Assembly (NCBI RefSeq): GCF_019795155.1
Contig: NZ_JAILYN010000035.1
Span: forward strand, 1 to 47,561
DNA: 47,561 nt
Source of the DNA: Marinobacterium arenosum
GTDB taxonomy: Bacteria; Pseudomonadota; Gammaproteobacteria; Pseudomonadales; Balneatricaceae
Direction of reading: 5' to 3'
Shown here: positions 19,401-27,924 of the stretch, in pieces
Position numbering within the stretch: the stretch's first letter is position 1
Layout: every line of letters starts with the position of its first letter
Position numbers and translations under genes: made by a program
Notes under the pieces: model-generated
What the model was told of the DNA's origin: nothing
Database searches by the model: none
What the model saw: the letters and a program-made list of their open reading frames with translations, nothing else

Positions 19401-19542
19401 TCATCGCCTCCTTGATGGTGAACTCCGGGTCTTCCAGCTGCCCCAGGCTGAAAAAAGCCAGGCTGCCGCCAGCCAGCAACAGCAACGCAATCATCCAGCT
19501 GGTCACCTGGTGGCGAATAAAGTACGCGGCACTGTTCATCAC
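16447..19542 (-). CDS. RND-family efflux pump, inner membrane subunit
   Basis: Proton-driven inner membrane transporter of the HAE1/AcrB superfamily, 1031 residues, normal length. It shows the usual duplicated layout of 12 membrane helices and two large periplasmic loops. TM4 holds LGMLVDNAIVVTEGVL, the proton-relay site, with VDN in place of the VDD of AcrB; this variant is common in related subfamilies. It overlaps the adaptor gene by 4 bases (ATGA). No outer membrane channel gene is present, so it would use one encoded elsewhere. Substrates cannot be inferred. Confidence 0.93.
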   Translation of the reverse strand: MMNSAAYFIRHQVTSWMIALLLLAGGSLAFFSLGQLEDPEFTIKEAMIITRYPGASALQVEEELTFPLENVVQQLAEVDNVRSISAPGLSQITVEMKSIYDGEELPQIWDELRRKINDYRDNLPPGVGAPQVNDDFGDVFGILLTVTGDGYQYQELADYVDHLRRELVLVPGVGKVEVAGAQREQILVEISRIKLNNLGISLDRLSQLLGTQNVVSNAGSIRVGGEYLRISPTGEFERVDELKNLIISESGEDELIRLGDVARISRGYQEVPSHLVTRDGRQALHLGISFASGVNVVDVGAAIDRRLAELEYARPIGMEVEVLYNQPQEVAKSVNNFLANLGAALAIVILVLLLFMGFKSGVLIGLILLLTILGTFIFMKLLAIDLQRISLGALIIALGMLVDNAIVVTEGVLINLKRGLSKLDAATLVVKQTQWPLLGATAIAVIAFAPIGLSPDATGEFAGSLFWVLLISLLLSWLTAITLTPFFCDLFFREASREEEVAPDVDPYQGIVFSAYKWLLDSCMHYRGLTVMVLLVALGAAIYGFGFVKQVFFPPSTTPMFLVDYWRAQGTDIRDTYRDIGEIESWLLEDDRVEYVASTTGRGAQRFMLTYGPEKSYAAYGQLMVRSQNFEQIDPLMRELDRHLSEQYGYAQYKLKRLEIGPSTSAKIEVRLSGPEPDQLRALAAQVEAVLHADPAAANIRHDWRERTKLIRPQFLEAQARRAGVSKEDLDQMLQMNFSGMDIGLYRDGTTLLPIVARTPDNERLNIDNLPDLKVWSPVYQTYIPVEQVVGDFSLQWEDSLIMRRDRKRTLTVMADPDPFSDETASALFSRVRPQIEALPLPAGYSLTWGGEYESSRDAQAALFATMPYGFLAMFVITVLLFNAIRKSLVIWLTVPLAITGVTLGLLALQLPFGFMALLGFLSLSGMLLKNGIVLLDQINLMLAAGIEPYRAVFEASVSRVRPVCMAAITTILGMIPLLFDDFFASMAVVITFGLGVATLLTLIVVPVLYTLFYRIDYRPLAEIGSQNDAG

Positions 19543-20648
19543 AACCCCCGCTCACGCTGCCAGGGACGTACCTGCATTCCCTCGGTCAGATGGTGTACAC
19601 CGGCCGCGACAATCTGGTCACCCGGTTCTACGCCGGTCAGGATCTCGACGCCACGAGCGGTCACCCGTCCCACCTCGACCGGATGCAGGCTGACCCGCAT
19701 GGTCTGCGGGTCCACCTTCCAGACCTGCGGCTTGGCCTCCGCCAGCGACTGGCCATCGGGCACGAACAGCGACTCCACCGGCAACAGCACATGGCGGGCA
19801 TCCAGTTCAAACACCTGCGCCAGGTCGACCTGCACCGAGGCGGTCATGCCCGGGAAGATGGCCAGCTCCTCCGGCCGCGTCATGGTCAGGCTCACCGTAT
19901 AGGAGCCGGTCTGCGGGTCGGCCTCGGCGGTCCGTTCACGGAAGCCGGCTTTGAATGGCTTTTCCGGCCGCGCTTCAAAAAACACGTCAGAGCGGTACGC
20001 GCGGGCATCCGGCCGGGTCGGCTGGGCCGCCAGCGACTCCGGCACCTGGAACAGAATGTCGATCTGATCGCCCGACTGCAGCACCAGCACCGGCTGCTTG
20101 GCCTGAACATTCTGGAAATTTTCAACCAACCGCTGCGACACCACCCCTTCATAGGGGGCGTGCAACTCGGTGTAGGCCAGATCCAGCTCAGCCTTGCGCA
20201 ACGCGGCGCGGGCGACATCCAGCTCAGCCCGCTTTTCGTCATACTGGGCCGGCGATACCAGCTTGCGCTTCAACATGGCATCGAAGCGATCGAACTGGGC
20301 CTTGGCCAGCCGGTACTGGGCGCGCTGCTGGTCCAGCGCCAACTGGTAATCCTTGGGATCGAGCCGCGCCAGCAGATCTCCCTTGCTGACCGGCTGCCCC
20401 TCCTGCACCGGCATCTCAATCAGCTCGCCCGGCAGGCGGAAGGCCATCTCGGTCCGCTCGGTAGCGCGCACCTCCGCCGGAAACGTCCGTACCAGGCTGG
20501 CAGCCGGGTCGGCCACGGTAATCAGCTTGGCCGGACGTATCGGCGGTTCAAGGGGTAGCTGCGCGTCCTGCTCCTGCTGGCAGCCAGCCAGCCCCAGCAA
20601 CAGGGGTATCAATAGCAACAGGCGAATAGGACGGGGCATGGAGTGCAT
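19539..20648 (-). CDS. RND efflux periplasmic adaptor lipoprotein
   Basis: Membrane fusion protein that links the RND pump to an outer membrane channel. I chose the ATG at 20648 (MHSMPRPIR...), 9 bases after GAGG, giving 369 residues; the frame is open further upstream. A lipoprotein signal ends in LLLGLAGC. Barrel-sandwich, alpha-hairpin (LDQQRAQYRLAKAQFDRFD...) and beta-barrel parts are all recognisable, with ELHAPYEGVVSQRLVENFQN as the lipoyl-half signature. It is first in the three-gene operon. Confidence 0.92.
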   Translation of the reverse strand: MHSMPRPIRLLLLIPLLLGLAGCQQEQDAQLPLEPPIRPAKLITVADPAASLVRTFPAEVRATERTEMAFRLPGELIEMPVQEGQPVSKGDLLARLDPKDYQLALDQQRAQYRLAKAQFDRFDAMLKRKLVSPAQYDEKRAELDVARAALRKAELDLAYTELHAPYEGVVSQRLVENFQNVQAKQPVLVLQSGDQIDILFQVPESLAAQPTRPDARAYRSDVFFEARPEKPFKAGFRERTAEADPQTGSYTVSLTMTRPEELAIFPGMTASVQVDLAQVFELDARHVLLPVESLFVPDGQSLAEAKPQVWKVDPQTMRVSLHPVEVGRVTARGVEILTGVEPGDQIVAAGVHHLTEGMQVRPWQRERGL

Positions 20649-20747
20649 AAGCATTAACCTCATCGGTTGGCTCGATGGCTGAGACGTCGGATAAAGGGCC
20701 GCTAGCTTAGCGGGCCGACAGCCGCACCAGAACAACCTGAGGTAGAT

Positions 20748-20776
20748 TCATGATATTCATTAGATGAATATCATGA
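20748..20776. promoter_or_regulatory. Perfect 13+3+13 palindrome upstream of the RND operon
   Basis: TCATGATATTCAT (20748-20760), TAG, then ATGAATATCATGA (20764-20776): a perfect inverted repeat in AT-rich DNA 100 bases upstream of the adaptor start. The symmetry and the inner TTCAT-TAG-ATGAA core suit a dimeric regulator such as the LysR protein of the operon, though a TetR-type repressor encoded elsewhere is also possible. Confidence 0.7.
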
Positions 20777-20853
20777 CAACGTACATCCACAACCCAAATC
20801 CAGCACCGCTCACCGGCAATCCGCCGGTTCGGCACCCCGACTTACCGTTCAGC

Positions 20854-21153
20854 TTAGTCAAAGCTTCCCGGCTGTTCCGGTAAGGTTCCATTGTGGTGAT
20901 GCCGGTGCAGCAACGCTTGGCAGTGGCTGACGGCTGCGCATATCAGATAGGGATCGAAGGAGGCCGTGCATTCGGGAAATATTTCCGGCCCCGGCCCCTG
21001 GCCGTCGGCGATAACAACGGCGTATCGCAGCCGTGCTGCGGGCTTATGCACACTGCAAAACGGATAATCGGACGGAGAAGAACGCAGCGGAAGTCGCAAC
21101 CAAGCGTCACCCGTTTTCCGGCTTCGCCTGCAGATGCGGCTCACCCTGCTCAT
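20854..21153 (-). CDS. Possible small ORF downstream of the CPXCG gene
   Basis: A 99-codon minus-strand frame ending at 20854 and overlapping the end of the CPXCG gene by about 47 bases if its ATG at 21153 is used. The protein is rich in His and Cys towards its end (SHCQALLHRHHHN) and matches nothing I recognise. Codon use is not strongly typical. It may be a real partner gene starting at a later GTG or TTG, or chance. Apart from this frame, 20649-21106 holds only the palindrome. Confidence 0.25.
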   Translation of the reverse strand: MSRVSRICRRSRKTGDAWLRLPLRSSPSDYPFCSVHKPAARLRYAVVIADGQGPGPEIFPECTASFDPYLICAAVSHCQALLHRHHHNGTLPEQPGSFD

Positions 21154-21298
21154 CGAGCCAGACCGTCAACAGCATGGGTGCGCAACAGACCTGGCAATCC
21201 TCAACATACTGCTGGTCGGATTCGGTGCAATCCACCAGCACACTGATCGACTGGCCGCAGCAAGGGCACTGCAGCGGTATCTCTTCCAGCAAACTCAT
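21107..21298 (-). CDS. CPXCG-motif cysteine-rich small protein
   Basis: About 63 residues from the ATG at 21298 (MSLLEEIPLQCPCCGQSISV); an in-frame ATG at 21331 would add 11 polar residues. CPCC and CQVCC pairs about 24 residues apart fit a zinc ribbon of the small CPXCG family found in gammaproteobacteria, whose role is unknown. It is divergent from the glycerophosphodiesterase gene. Confidence 0.85.
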   Translation of the reverse strand: MSLLEEIPLQCPCCGQSISVLVDCTESDQQYVEDCQVCCAPMLLTVWLDEQGEPHLQAKPENG

Positions 21299-21471
21299 GG
21301 CCTTTACCTCGTTGTTATTGTTGTCTGACAAAGACTAGCAACCGTCGTGGGACGCGGCCCGGTCGATGCTGCACTTTTATGTCAGTACCCATTGCCGCCG
21401 GATCGGGGCGGGCGGCAAGTCGGCAATTCTCGGCTAGGCTTAACAGGCGGATTTCAGACCAGGGAGTCGGT

Positions 21472-22218
21472 ATGCGAGCCAAGCATTTTATCTCTCGCCT
21501 GGTGGCGCACCGCGGCTACCAGCGCCACTATCCCGAAAATACCTTGCTGGCACTGCAGCAGGCGGTCGACCGGGGTGTACGACAGCTGGAACTGGATATC
21601 CAGCTCAGTGCCGACCAAGTACCGATGGTCTACCACGATATCGAACTTCAGCGCATCAGCGGCGTTAATGGCCGTATCGACCAGCTGAGCGCCGCCGAAC
21701 TGAGCCGGCTTGGCGCCGGCGAATGCGCCCGGCTGGGATCGAAATACGCCCAGGAGCCGATCCCCACCCTGGCGGCGGTGGTGGCGTGGTTGAGCAAACA
21801 ACCGGAGCTGACGCTGTTCGCCGAGGTCAAGGAGGAAGCGGTCGCCAGCTTCGGTATCGAGCAGGTGCTTGCCGCGGTCCTGCCGGTGCTGGCGCCGGTC
21901 GCCGACCAGTGCGTGCTGATCAGCTTCGACAGCGCGCTGCTCGCCAACGCCCGCCCCCGCTGGCCCCGGCTGGGACTGATACTCAGGCGCTGGCCGCCGC
22001 CTGCCCGACAACTCGCCCAAGCGCGGCCCGACTACCTGATCATCAACCAGCAGCGCATCCCGCCCGGCCTATCGTTGAACAAGCAACCGCTGCCGGTGAT
22101 GCTGTACGAGATCCGCTCGGTCCGCGAAGGCCGCAAGTGGCTGGCGCGAGGCGCGGCCCTGCTGGAATCGTTCTCGGTCGGTGAACTGGTCACCGAAGCG
22201 AAGGTGCTGGATGAGTGA
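21472..22218 (+). CDS. Glycerophosphodiester phosphodiesterase
   Basis: Hydrolyses glycerophosphodiesters from lipid turnover to glycerol-3-phosphate and an alcohol. The 248 residues from the ATG at 21472 (preceded by AGGGAG) have no signal peptide, so the enzyme is cytosolic (UgpQ-like). Catalytic motifs are present: HRG at 13-15, PENT at 21-24, E40-x-D42 and H55. The next expected gene, a glycerol-3-phosphate dehydrogenase, survives only as a fragment that overlaps its stop. Confidence 0.92.
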   Translation: MRAKHFISRLVAHRGYQRHYPENTLLALQQAVDRGVRQLELDIQLSADQVPMVYHDIELQRISGVNGRIDQLSAAELSRLGAGECARLGSKYAQEPIPTLAAVVAWLSKQPELTLFAEVKEEAVASFGIEQVLAAVLPVLAPVADQCVLISFDSALLANARPRWPRLGLILRRWPPPARQLAQARPDYLIINQQRIPPGLSLNKQPLPVMLYEIRSVREGRKWLARGAALLESFSVGELVTEAKVLDE

Positions 22219-22294
22219 GCCGGATTATGACCTGATCATCATCGGCGGCGTTCCAGCCTGGACAATGACCGGCCTAGCCGCGCCCGGTCGGTGA
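22211..22294 (+). pseudogene. N-terminal remnant of an FAD-dependent dehydrogenase (glpD-like)
   Basis: A 27-codon frame starts inside the end of the phosphodiesterase gene and reads MSEPDYDLIIIGG, the exact style of an FAD-binding N-terminus such as glycerol-3-phosphate dehydrogenase. The sequence then goes off (VPAWTMTG...) and reaches a stop at 22294, losing the glycine pattern. It looks like a gene deleted down to its first 13 codons. The overlap suggests it was once translationally coupled to the phosphodiesterase. Confidence 0.6.
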
Positions 22295-22304
22295 CCGACA
22301 CCCG

Positions 22305-23747
22305 TCAGCTAGCGCTGACGCCGCCATCCGACAGCGACTGCTCCAACGCCTGCGTCCAGTAGCGGTAACGCTGGCGTATGCCGGTGTCTGTGCGGGGTTG
22401 GCGGCAACTGGCCTCCAAACGCTGCCAGTCGTCCGGCTGACCCAGCAGCCAGGCGGCCCCCCGGGCCGAGGCTTCCGGGTCGTCATCGCAGCAAACCGGC
22501 AGCTGACTGAGATCCGCCAGCTTCTGCACCAGCAGCCGACTGCGGCTTAGGCCGCCACTGAGCCGGATGCGCGCCGGCATCAGGCCTAGCGCCCGCATCC
22601 GATCCAGATTACGCTGCACCAGGAACAGCACGCTTTCGGCCACCGCCAGCACCCGCGCCTGGGCGTCCGACGGTACTTCGTCGGTCAGTAGGTAACGACT
22701 CGACAACGGCTGCCAGTCCGGCGAACCCAACCCGCCGTAGCCGTTCAAAAACAGCGGCAACGATGATGGCTGATGCCAATGGTCCAGTTGGCGGAGGTCT
22801 TCATTGTGTAGCGCTGCCTCGGCAACCAGCGCGCTGCCGGCGCCGTTAACCGTCCCCTCCAGCACCCGTAGCGAACAATCGCCCACCAGCGCCGGTGCCA
22901 GCAGCAGACGCAACCCGCTTGGCGATTGCCAGTCGCCTGGCAGCGGCAGTTGCAGGAAACCGCCGGTGCCGAGATTGACCGACAGGGTATCCGGCGCCGG
23001 CCAGCCATTATCGAACAGCGCGGCCGGTTGGTCCCCGGTAACCATCTGCAGCGGCAACGCCAGCCCGGCCACTCTCAGCGTACCGAATCGACTGCGGTTG
23101 GCTTGCAGTGCCGGCAGCCAGTCCCGTCGCAGGCCAAACAAACTGAGCAGCGGCTCGGACCAGTCATTTCGCCGGATATCGTAAAGCAGGGTGCGGGAAG
23201 CATTGACTGGATCGATCAACCACGGCGACTCCTCACAGAGCCGGTAGCAGAGATAGCTGGACAGGGTATCGAGGGCAAGGGATTCGGGATCGGCCTGCTG
23301 CAGTGCGGGATAACTGTCCAACAGCCGGCGCCATTTGGCGGCCGGGGTGTGGCCGTTCGGGTGCAGCCCGGTCAGCGCCTGGATGCGGTCGGCCTGACCG
23401 GTCAGACGATCAATAACCGGTTGACCACCGTTATCCTGCCAGCTGACCAGTGGACTCAGCGGTCGGCCGCTGTGGCGTTCGCGAATCAGGCAGCTGCTAC
23501 GCTGGCAGACCAGTGCCGCCGACTGCAGCTGGCTACGCTGATCAGGATTAACTGCCTGGCAGGCAGCAACCGCGGCCTGTTGCAAAGACGCCACCAGCGG
23601 TTCGATCGGCTGGCAGATATAACCCTCGTGCCGATCGGTCGGTACCGGTCGCTGAGCGGCGGCCAGTTGCTGGCCGCTGGCGCTATAGACCAGCGCCCGG
23701 CTGGACTGACCGCCCTGGTCGAGGATCAGATACAGCGGTTGCGCCAT
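22305..23747 (-). CDS. FGGY-family carbohydrate kinase
   Basis: ATP-dependent sugar or polyol kinase, 480 residues from the ATG at 23747 (MAQPLYLILDQGGQSSRALV). The N-terminal phosphate-binding loop DQGGQSSRALV resembles glycerol kinase, and the second FGGY domain has VNLGTGGF and LSGGLSRSRLLVQKLADL. The glycerophosphodiesterase neighbour favours glycerol or a related polyol as substrate, but the protein diverges from GlpK and the substrate is not certain. It converges on the dehydrogenase remnant. Confidence 0.85.
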   Translation of the reverse strand: MAQPLYLILDQGGQSSRALVYSASGQQLAAAQRPVPTDRHEGYICQPIEPLVASLQQAAVAACQAVNPDQRSQLQSAALVCQRSSCLIRERHSGRPLSPLVSWQDNGGQPVIDRLTGQADRIQALTGLHPNGHTPAAKWRRLLDSYPALQQADPESLALDTLSSYLCYRLCEESPWLIDPVNASRTLLYDIRRNDWSEPLLSLFGLRRDWLPALQANRSRFGTLRVAGLALPLQMVTGDQPAALFDNGWPAPDTLSVNLGTGGFLQLPLPGDWQSPSGLRLLLAPALVGDCSLRVLEGTVNGAGSALVAEAALHNEDLRQLDHWHQPSSLPLFLNGYGGLGSPDWQPLSSRYLLTDEVPSDAQARVLAVAESVLFLVQRNLDRMRALGLMPARIRLSGGLSRSRLLVQKLADLSQLPVCCDDDPEASARGAAWLLGQPDDWQRLEASCRQPRTDTGIRQRYRYWTQALEQSLSDGGVSAS

Positions 23748-23783
23748 CGCCAGCCACCTCCCCGATATAGTGCGACACACTGT

Positions 23784-23842
23784 CCAAGGCGCGCCGCTGG
23801 ATTCACTACCAGGTTCAGTGTGGCCGCAAGCGGCGCGCTTGG
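23784..23842 (-). terminator. Long hairpin between deaminase and kinase genes
   Basis: CCAAGGCGCGCCGCT (23784-23798) pairs with AGCGGCGCGCTTGG (23829-23842): 14 pairs with one bulged G and a 30-nt loop. It begins 15 bases after the deaminase stop and lies ahead of the kinase start. No T-run follows, so it may be a factor-dependent end or a stabiliser. Confidence 0.5.
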
Positions 23843-23857
23843 CGAATATGCGTCGGT

Positions 23858-24898
<1,041 letters not shown>

Positions 24899-25004
24899 TC
24901 AGTCTATGAGCCCACCGCGATTAACGCTAGGCGAATAGCGGCATTGTGGCCGACCGTCAGAAAAGCGGCGCATCTTCCGGCAGTCCACGCAATGATGCAA
25001 GCGA

Positions 25005-25259
25005 CTAGTCAGGCTTGGTACGGTCGCTGGCCGATTGCGCCTTCTCTTTCTGAGCGGCCAGGTACTGCCGGTCCATCGCGCCATACTGGCGCTGATAGGC
25101 GTCCGGGTCGCTGCGCCAGAGGCGGTACAGCTTGCGGTCGTTGGCCGCCATCGGCGGCGGATTCTCACGCCGGCGGCGCAGGGCACTGAGGGTGATCGGC
25201 AGGAACGCGGCCAATACGAACAGCAATACCCAGAGATACTTCAGGTCTTCGGCTTCCAC
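25005..25259 (-). CDS. Small single-pass membrane protein, unknown
   Basis: 84 residues: an N-terminal hydrophobic segment (about 9-26, YLWVLLFVLAAFLPITLSAL), then RRRR and a charged, Gln/Tyr-rich cytosolic tail (LYRLWRSDPDAYQRQYGAMD). No family recognised. It lies between the AEC transporter and the deaminase on the same strand and could be cotranscribed with either. Confidence 0.7.
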   Translation of the reverse strand: MEAEDLKYLWVLLFVLAAFLPITLSALRRRRENPPPMAANDRKLYRLWRSDPDAYQRQYGAMDRQYLAAQKEKAQSASDRTKPD

Positions 25260-25333
25260 GACATTTCTCGCAGCTTATCGATTAGGCTATCAACACGATG
25301 ATAGAGGCTGCTGCGACCACTGCCCAGCCCGCC

Positions 25334-26245
25334 TCAGATCAGGCCGATCACTAACGGCATCGAGAACGCGGCAAAAAAAGTCTGGACGGTAATCATTGCC
25401 GCCATGGTCTGGCTGTCACCGCCTTTTTTCAGCGCCAGCACATAAGCCGATGGCGGTGCCGGCACGGCGAAGCAGAGCACCAACGCCGCGGCCAGCGCAC
25501 CGCCCAGACCAAACCAGGCCACGGCCGCCAGCGCCAGCACCGGCTTCAGCAGCAGTTGCACCAGCGAGGCGGTATAGATCACCTCCCAATTGCCCTTCAG
25601 CCGCTCCAGCTGCAGGCTGGCGCCGACCACCATCAGGCCGATCGGCAACGCCGCCTGGCCCATCAGATCAAAAAACGACAGCGCCGCACCGCCCAGACCA
25701 ATGCCGGACAGGTTGAGCGCCAGGCCGACCAGGCAACCGGCGATCAGCGGGTTGCTCAGCAGCTCGCGTAGTAAAAGCGTCGGCCGGACCGGCTCGCTAC
25801 CCAGGTAGTAGACGAAAATCAGCACGCAGAGCAGGTTGACCAGCAGGATCATCACTGCCGCCACCAATGCCACCGCCGCCATGCCTTCATCGCCAAACAA
25901 CTGGCCGGCCATCACCAGGGCGATAAAGGTGTTGAAGCGGATGCCGCCCTGGTAGAGCGAGGTGAACGTGGCCGCCTGCTGCGGGCGCCCCCAGCGCTGC
26001 CAGGCGATCAACAGCAGGGTCAACAACAGCAGTACCGACAGCACGCTGCCGATCAGGCCCTGCCAGGGCAGCCCATCCAGCGGCTTGTTGGCCAATACCC
26101 GGATCTCCAGTGCCGGGGTGAACAGGTAGTAGGCGACCAGGCTCAGGTGTTGCCAGCTGCGCAGCGGCACACCGCCGTATCGGCGAAAACCATAACCGGC
26201 CAGAATCGACAGGATGACCGGCAGCAGCGCCTGCAGAACCTCCAT
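25334..26245 (-). CDS. AEC-family transporter
   Basis: Inner membrane permease of the auxin efflux carrier superfamily, 303 residues with about ten hydrophobic helices in two inverted halves. The C-terminal half holds CFAVPAPPSAYVLALKKGGD and ends VQTFFAAFSMPLVIGLI, typical of the family. Bacterial members move malate, malonate or other small anions; the substrate here is unknown. It follows a LysR gene on the same strand by 88 bases. Confidence 0.88.
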   Translation of the reverse strand: MEVLQALLPVILSILAGYGFRRYGGVPLRSWQHLSLVAYYLFTPALEIRVLANKPLDGLPWQGLIGSVLSVLLLLTLLLIAWQRWGRPQQAATFTSLYQGGIRFNTFIALVMAGQLFGDEGMAAVALVAAVMILLVNLLCVLIFVYYLGSEPVRPTLLLRELLSNPLIAGCLVGLALNLSGIGLGGAALSFFDLMGQAALPIGLMVVGASLQLERLKGNWEVIYTASLVQLLLKPVLALAAVAWFGLGGALAAALVLCFAVPAPPSAYVLALKKGGDSQTMAAMITVQTFFAAFSMPLVIGLI

Positions 26246-26333
26246 CTCTCACACCTCCAGACTGTTGAAGGTGTCAGCATAGAGCCCTCGAAACATTAAT
26301 AAAATTTATCTTTTATAACGCTATAAGTAAGAA

Positions 26334-27236
26334 TTAATTAAGGAGTTTTTCATCAACTTCACTGCTGTAATACGCCTGCATCGCCTGCAGCAGCGGCTCG
26401 GTCAATTGACGGCGGTTATGTTCGCGACGTTGATAAAAGCCGATCTGGCGGGTCAGTTGCGGCTCGCCGAACGGCAGCAACCGGAAGCGAGCCGAGACAT
26501 CGGTAATAAACTTGCGGTTCAGCGGCATGATGGTAACGCCGAGCCCATGCTCGACCATCCGCAATGCCGCCTGCAGCGAATCCAGCTGTATCAGCTCGTT
26601 AAGCTGTATCCCCTGGGCCCGCAATTCGGTGTCGATCATGGTGCCGGCCCAAGCCCGACGATCGAACCGTATATAGGGAAGCGTGCCGAGTAGCTCGCCT
26701 GCGCTCAGCTGTGGACTGTCGGCCGGCACGATCAGGTAAAAGGGTTCGCTATCCAGCGGCTGCCATTCGCAGTGACTGGCCAGGTGTTGTGGCGGGCCGG
26801 TCATGATCACCGCATCCAGTTCGCCCTCCTCGACCCGTCGCCCCAGATCGGCCGACATGCCGCGAAACACCTTGAACACCAACTGTGGAAATTGACCTCG
26901 CATCTGCGCCAAAACCGGCGCCAGAGCTCCTTCCTGCACGGTGTAAATCGCACCAATCGCCAGGCTACCCCGTTGGCCCGCCGCCGGCCCCAGTCCATCG
27001 GACAGGTTGTCATACTGTTGCAGCAGCTGCCGGGCGCGGGCACAGGCTTCACGGCCATCGCTGTTCAGCACCGGGCTGCGGCCACTGCGGTCGAACAGGG
27101 TCACGCCGAGCAGTTCCTCCAGTGCGCGGATCTGCTGGCTGACCGCCGACTGGGTCAGGCCGAGGCAGTCGGCGGCGGCGACAAAGGAGCCCTGTTGCTC
27201 GACTTCGACCAGGGTACGCAGATGACGCAGGGACAT
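26334..27236 (-). CDS. LysR-family transcriptional regulator (CysB/Cbl-like fold)
   Basis: 300 residues from the ATG at 27236 (MSLRHLRTLVEVEQQGSF); the frame is open upstream but that part is low-complexity. The helix-turn-helix (about 3-60) has SFVAAADCLGLTQSAVSQQI, and a periplasmic-binding-protein-like effector domain follows. It is directly upstream of the AEC transporter on the same strand, so it may control transporter, small protein and deaminase. Confidence 0.9.
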   Translation of the reverse strand: MSLRHLRTLVEVEQQGSFVAAADCLGLTQSAVSQQIRALEELLGVTLFDRSGRSPVLNSDGREACARARQLLQQYDNLSDGLGPAAGQRGSLAIGAIYTVQEGALAPVLAQMRGQFPQLVFKVFRGMSADLGRRVEEGELDAVIMTGPPQHLASHCEWQPLDSEPFYLIVPADSPQLSAGELLGTLPYIRFDRRAWAGTMIDTELRAQGIQLNELIQLDSLQAALRMVEHGLGVTIMPLNRKFITDVSARFRLLPFGEPQLTRQIGFYQRREHNRRQLTEPLLQAMQAYYSSEVDEKLLN

Positions 27237-27310
27237 TGGCGATGGCACCGGGCTGAAAACGGAAGCCCTGTTGTACCAGCCACGGCCTGCGGCGACAAGC
27301 CGGCCCGTTG

Positions 27311-27619
27311 TCAGCGGCCGGCGATACTCATCAGCAGCACCAGACGGCGGTAGAACTGCTGCCGGGCCAGGGTTGCATTGGCTTGAGCCTGTTGCTGCTC
27401 GGTGACCTGCTCCGGCTCCTCGTCCATCACCAACCGCAGCATCCCCTGCTCCACCGCTGCCGGGCATTCATCTGGCGCACAATGAGGCAAGGATACGTGA
27501 TATGTGGAATTTGCAGACTGTTGGATTGCAGCAGGCAAAGCATCAGCTAGTGTCTGTAGTGGTAATCCGGCCAGCAATAGCAGGGAGCTACCAGCCAACA
27601 CCCGGGACCAACGGTTCAT
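27311..27619 (-). CDS. Small exported protein of unknown function behind a c-di-GMP riboswitch
   Basis: 102 residues with a signal peptide (MNRWSRVLAGSSLLLLAGLP..., probable cleavage after TLA at about 25). The mature part has two cysteines five apart (HCAPDEC) that could form a disulfide, a Glu/Gln-rich stretch and a basic C-terminus. No family recognised. GGGAGG precedes the ATG. The upstream aptamer says expression follows cyclic-di-GMP, so a role in the surface or sessile/motile switch is likely but not shown. Confidence 0.75.
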   Translation of the reverse strand: MNRWSRVLAGSSLLLLAGLPLQTLADALPAAIQQSANSTYHVSLPHCAPDECPAAVEQGMLRLVMDEEPEQVTEQQQAQANATLARQQFYRRLVLLMSIAGR

Positions 27620-27678
27620 AATGACCTCCCATGAGTAAACTCAGGAAAAGATCCTCCTACCGCCGTTCCCTGACGCTG

Positions 27679-27760
27679 CTCTCCTTCGGTGGCCCGGCCA
27701 TCCCGGTGGGATCCGTGACTTTGCGTCGCCCGGTTGCCCGGGGTTTGCCTTTATCGAGAG
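27679..27760 (-). ncRNA. Cyclic-di-GMP-I (GEMM-I) riboswitch
   Basis: Read on the minus strand, all main GEMM-I parts appear in order: P1 CTCTC/GAGAG, the conserved GGCAAACC, a CCCGG-GCAA-CCGGG hairpin with a GNRA tetraloop, the signature GACGCAAAG (27719-27727), an ATCCC-ACC-GGGAT stem and the tetraloop-receptor strand GGCCGGGCCACCGA. The aptamer ends about 60 bases before the start of the exported protein gene. I see no clear terminator between them, so control may act on translation. Confidence 0.87.
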
Positions 27761-27924
27761 AGGATCGAATGTGGGGTTCGCCGCGTGAGCACCACTTATG
27801 CGAACCGGATATAGAGTTTAACGACCAAACAGGTCATTTATTTAGACGGATTTGAAATAAAACAATCGTTTGTTTAGTTATAAAGAAAGCGCCTGCCCGC
27901 GAATCCCGAGGCTATGCTGAACAT
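27761..27924. promoter_or_regulatory. Shared upstream region of riboswitch and ceramidase genes
   Basis: AT-rich gap between divergent units. It contains AAACAA-ACGA-TTGTTT (minus strand, near 27861-27877), a 6-bp-arm inverted repeat, and several weak promoter-like boxes on both strands. No unambiguous promoter could be assigned. Confidence 0.35.

Noticed and set aside
27631-27855. Small plus-strand gene over the riboswitch
   Set aside because: It lies over conserved aptamer bases and has no ribosome site; the RNA explains the sequence.
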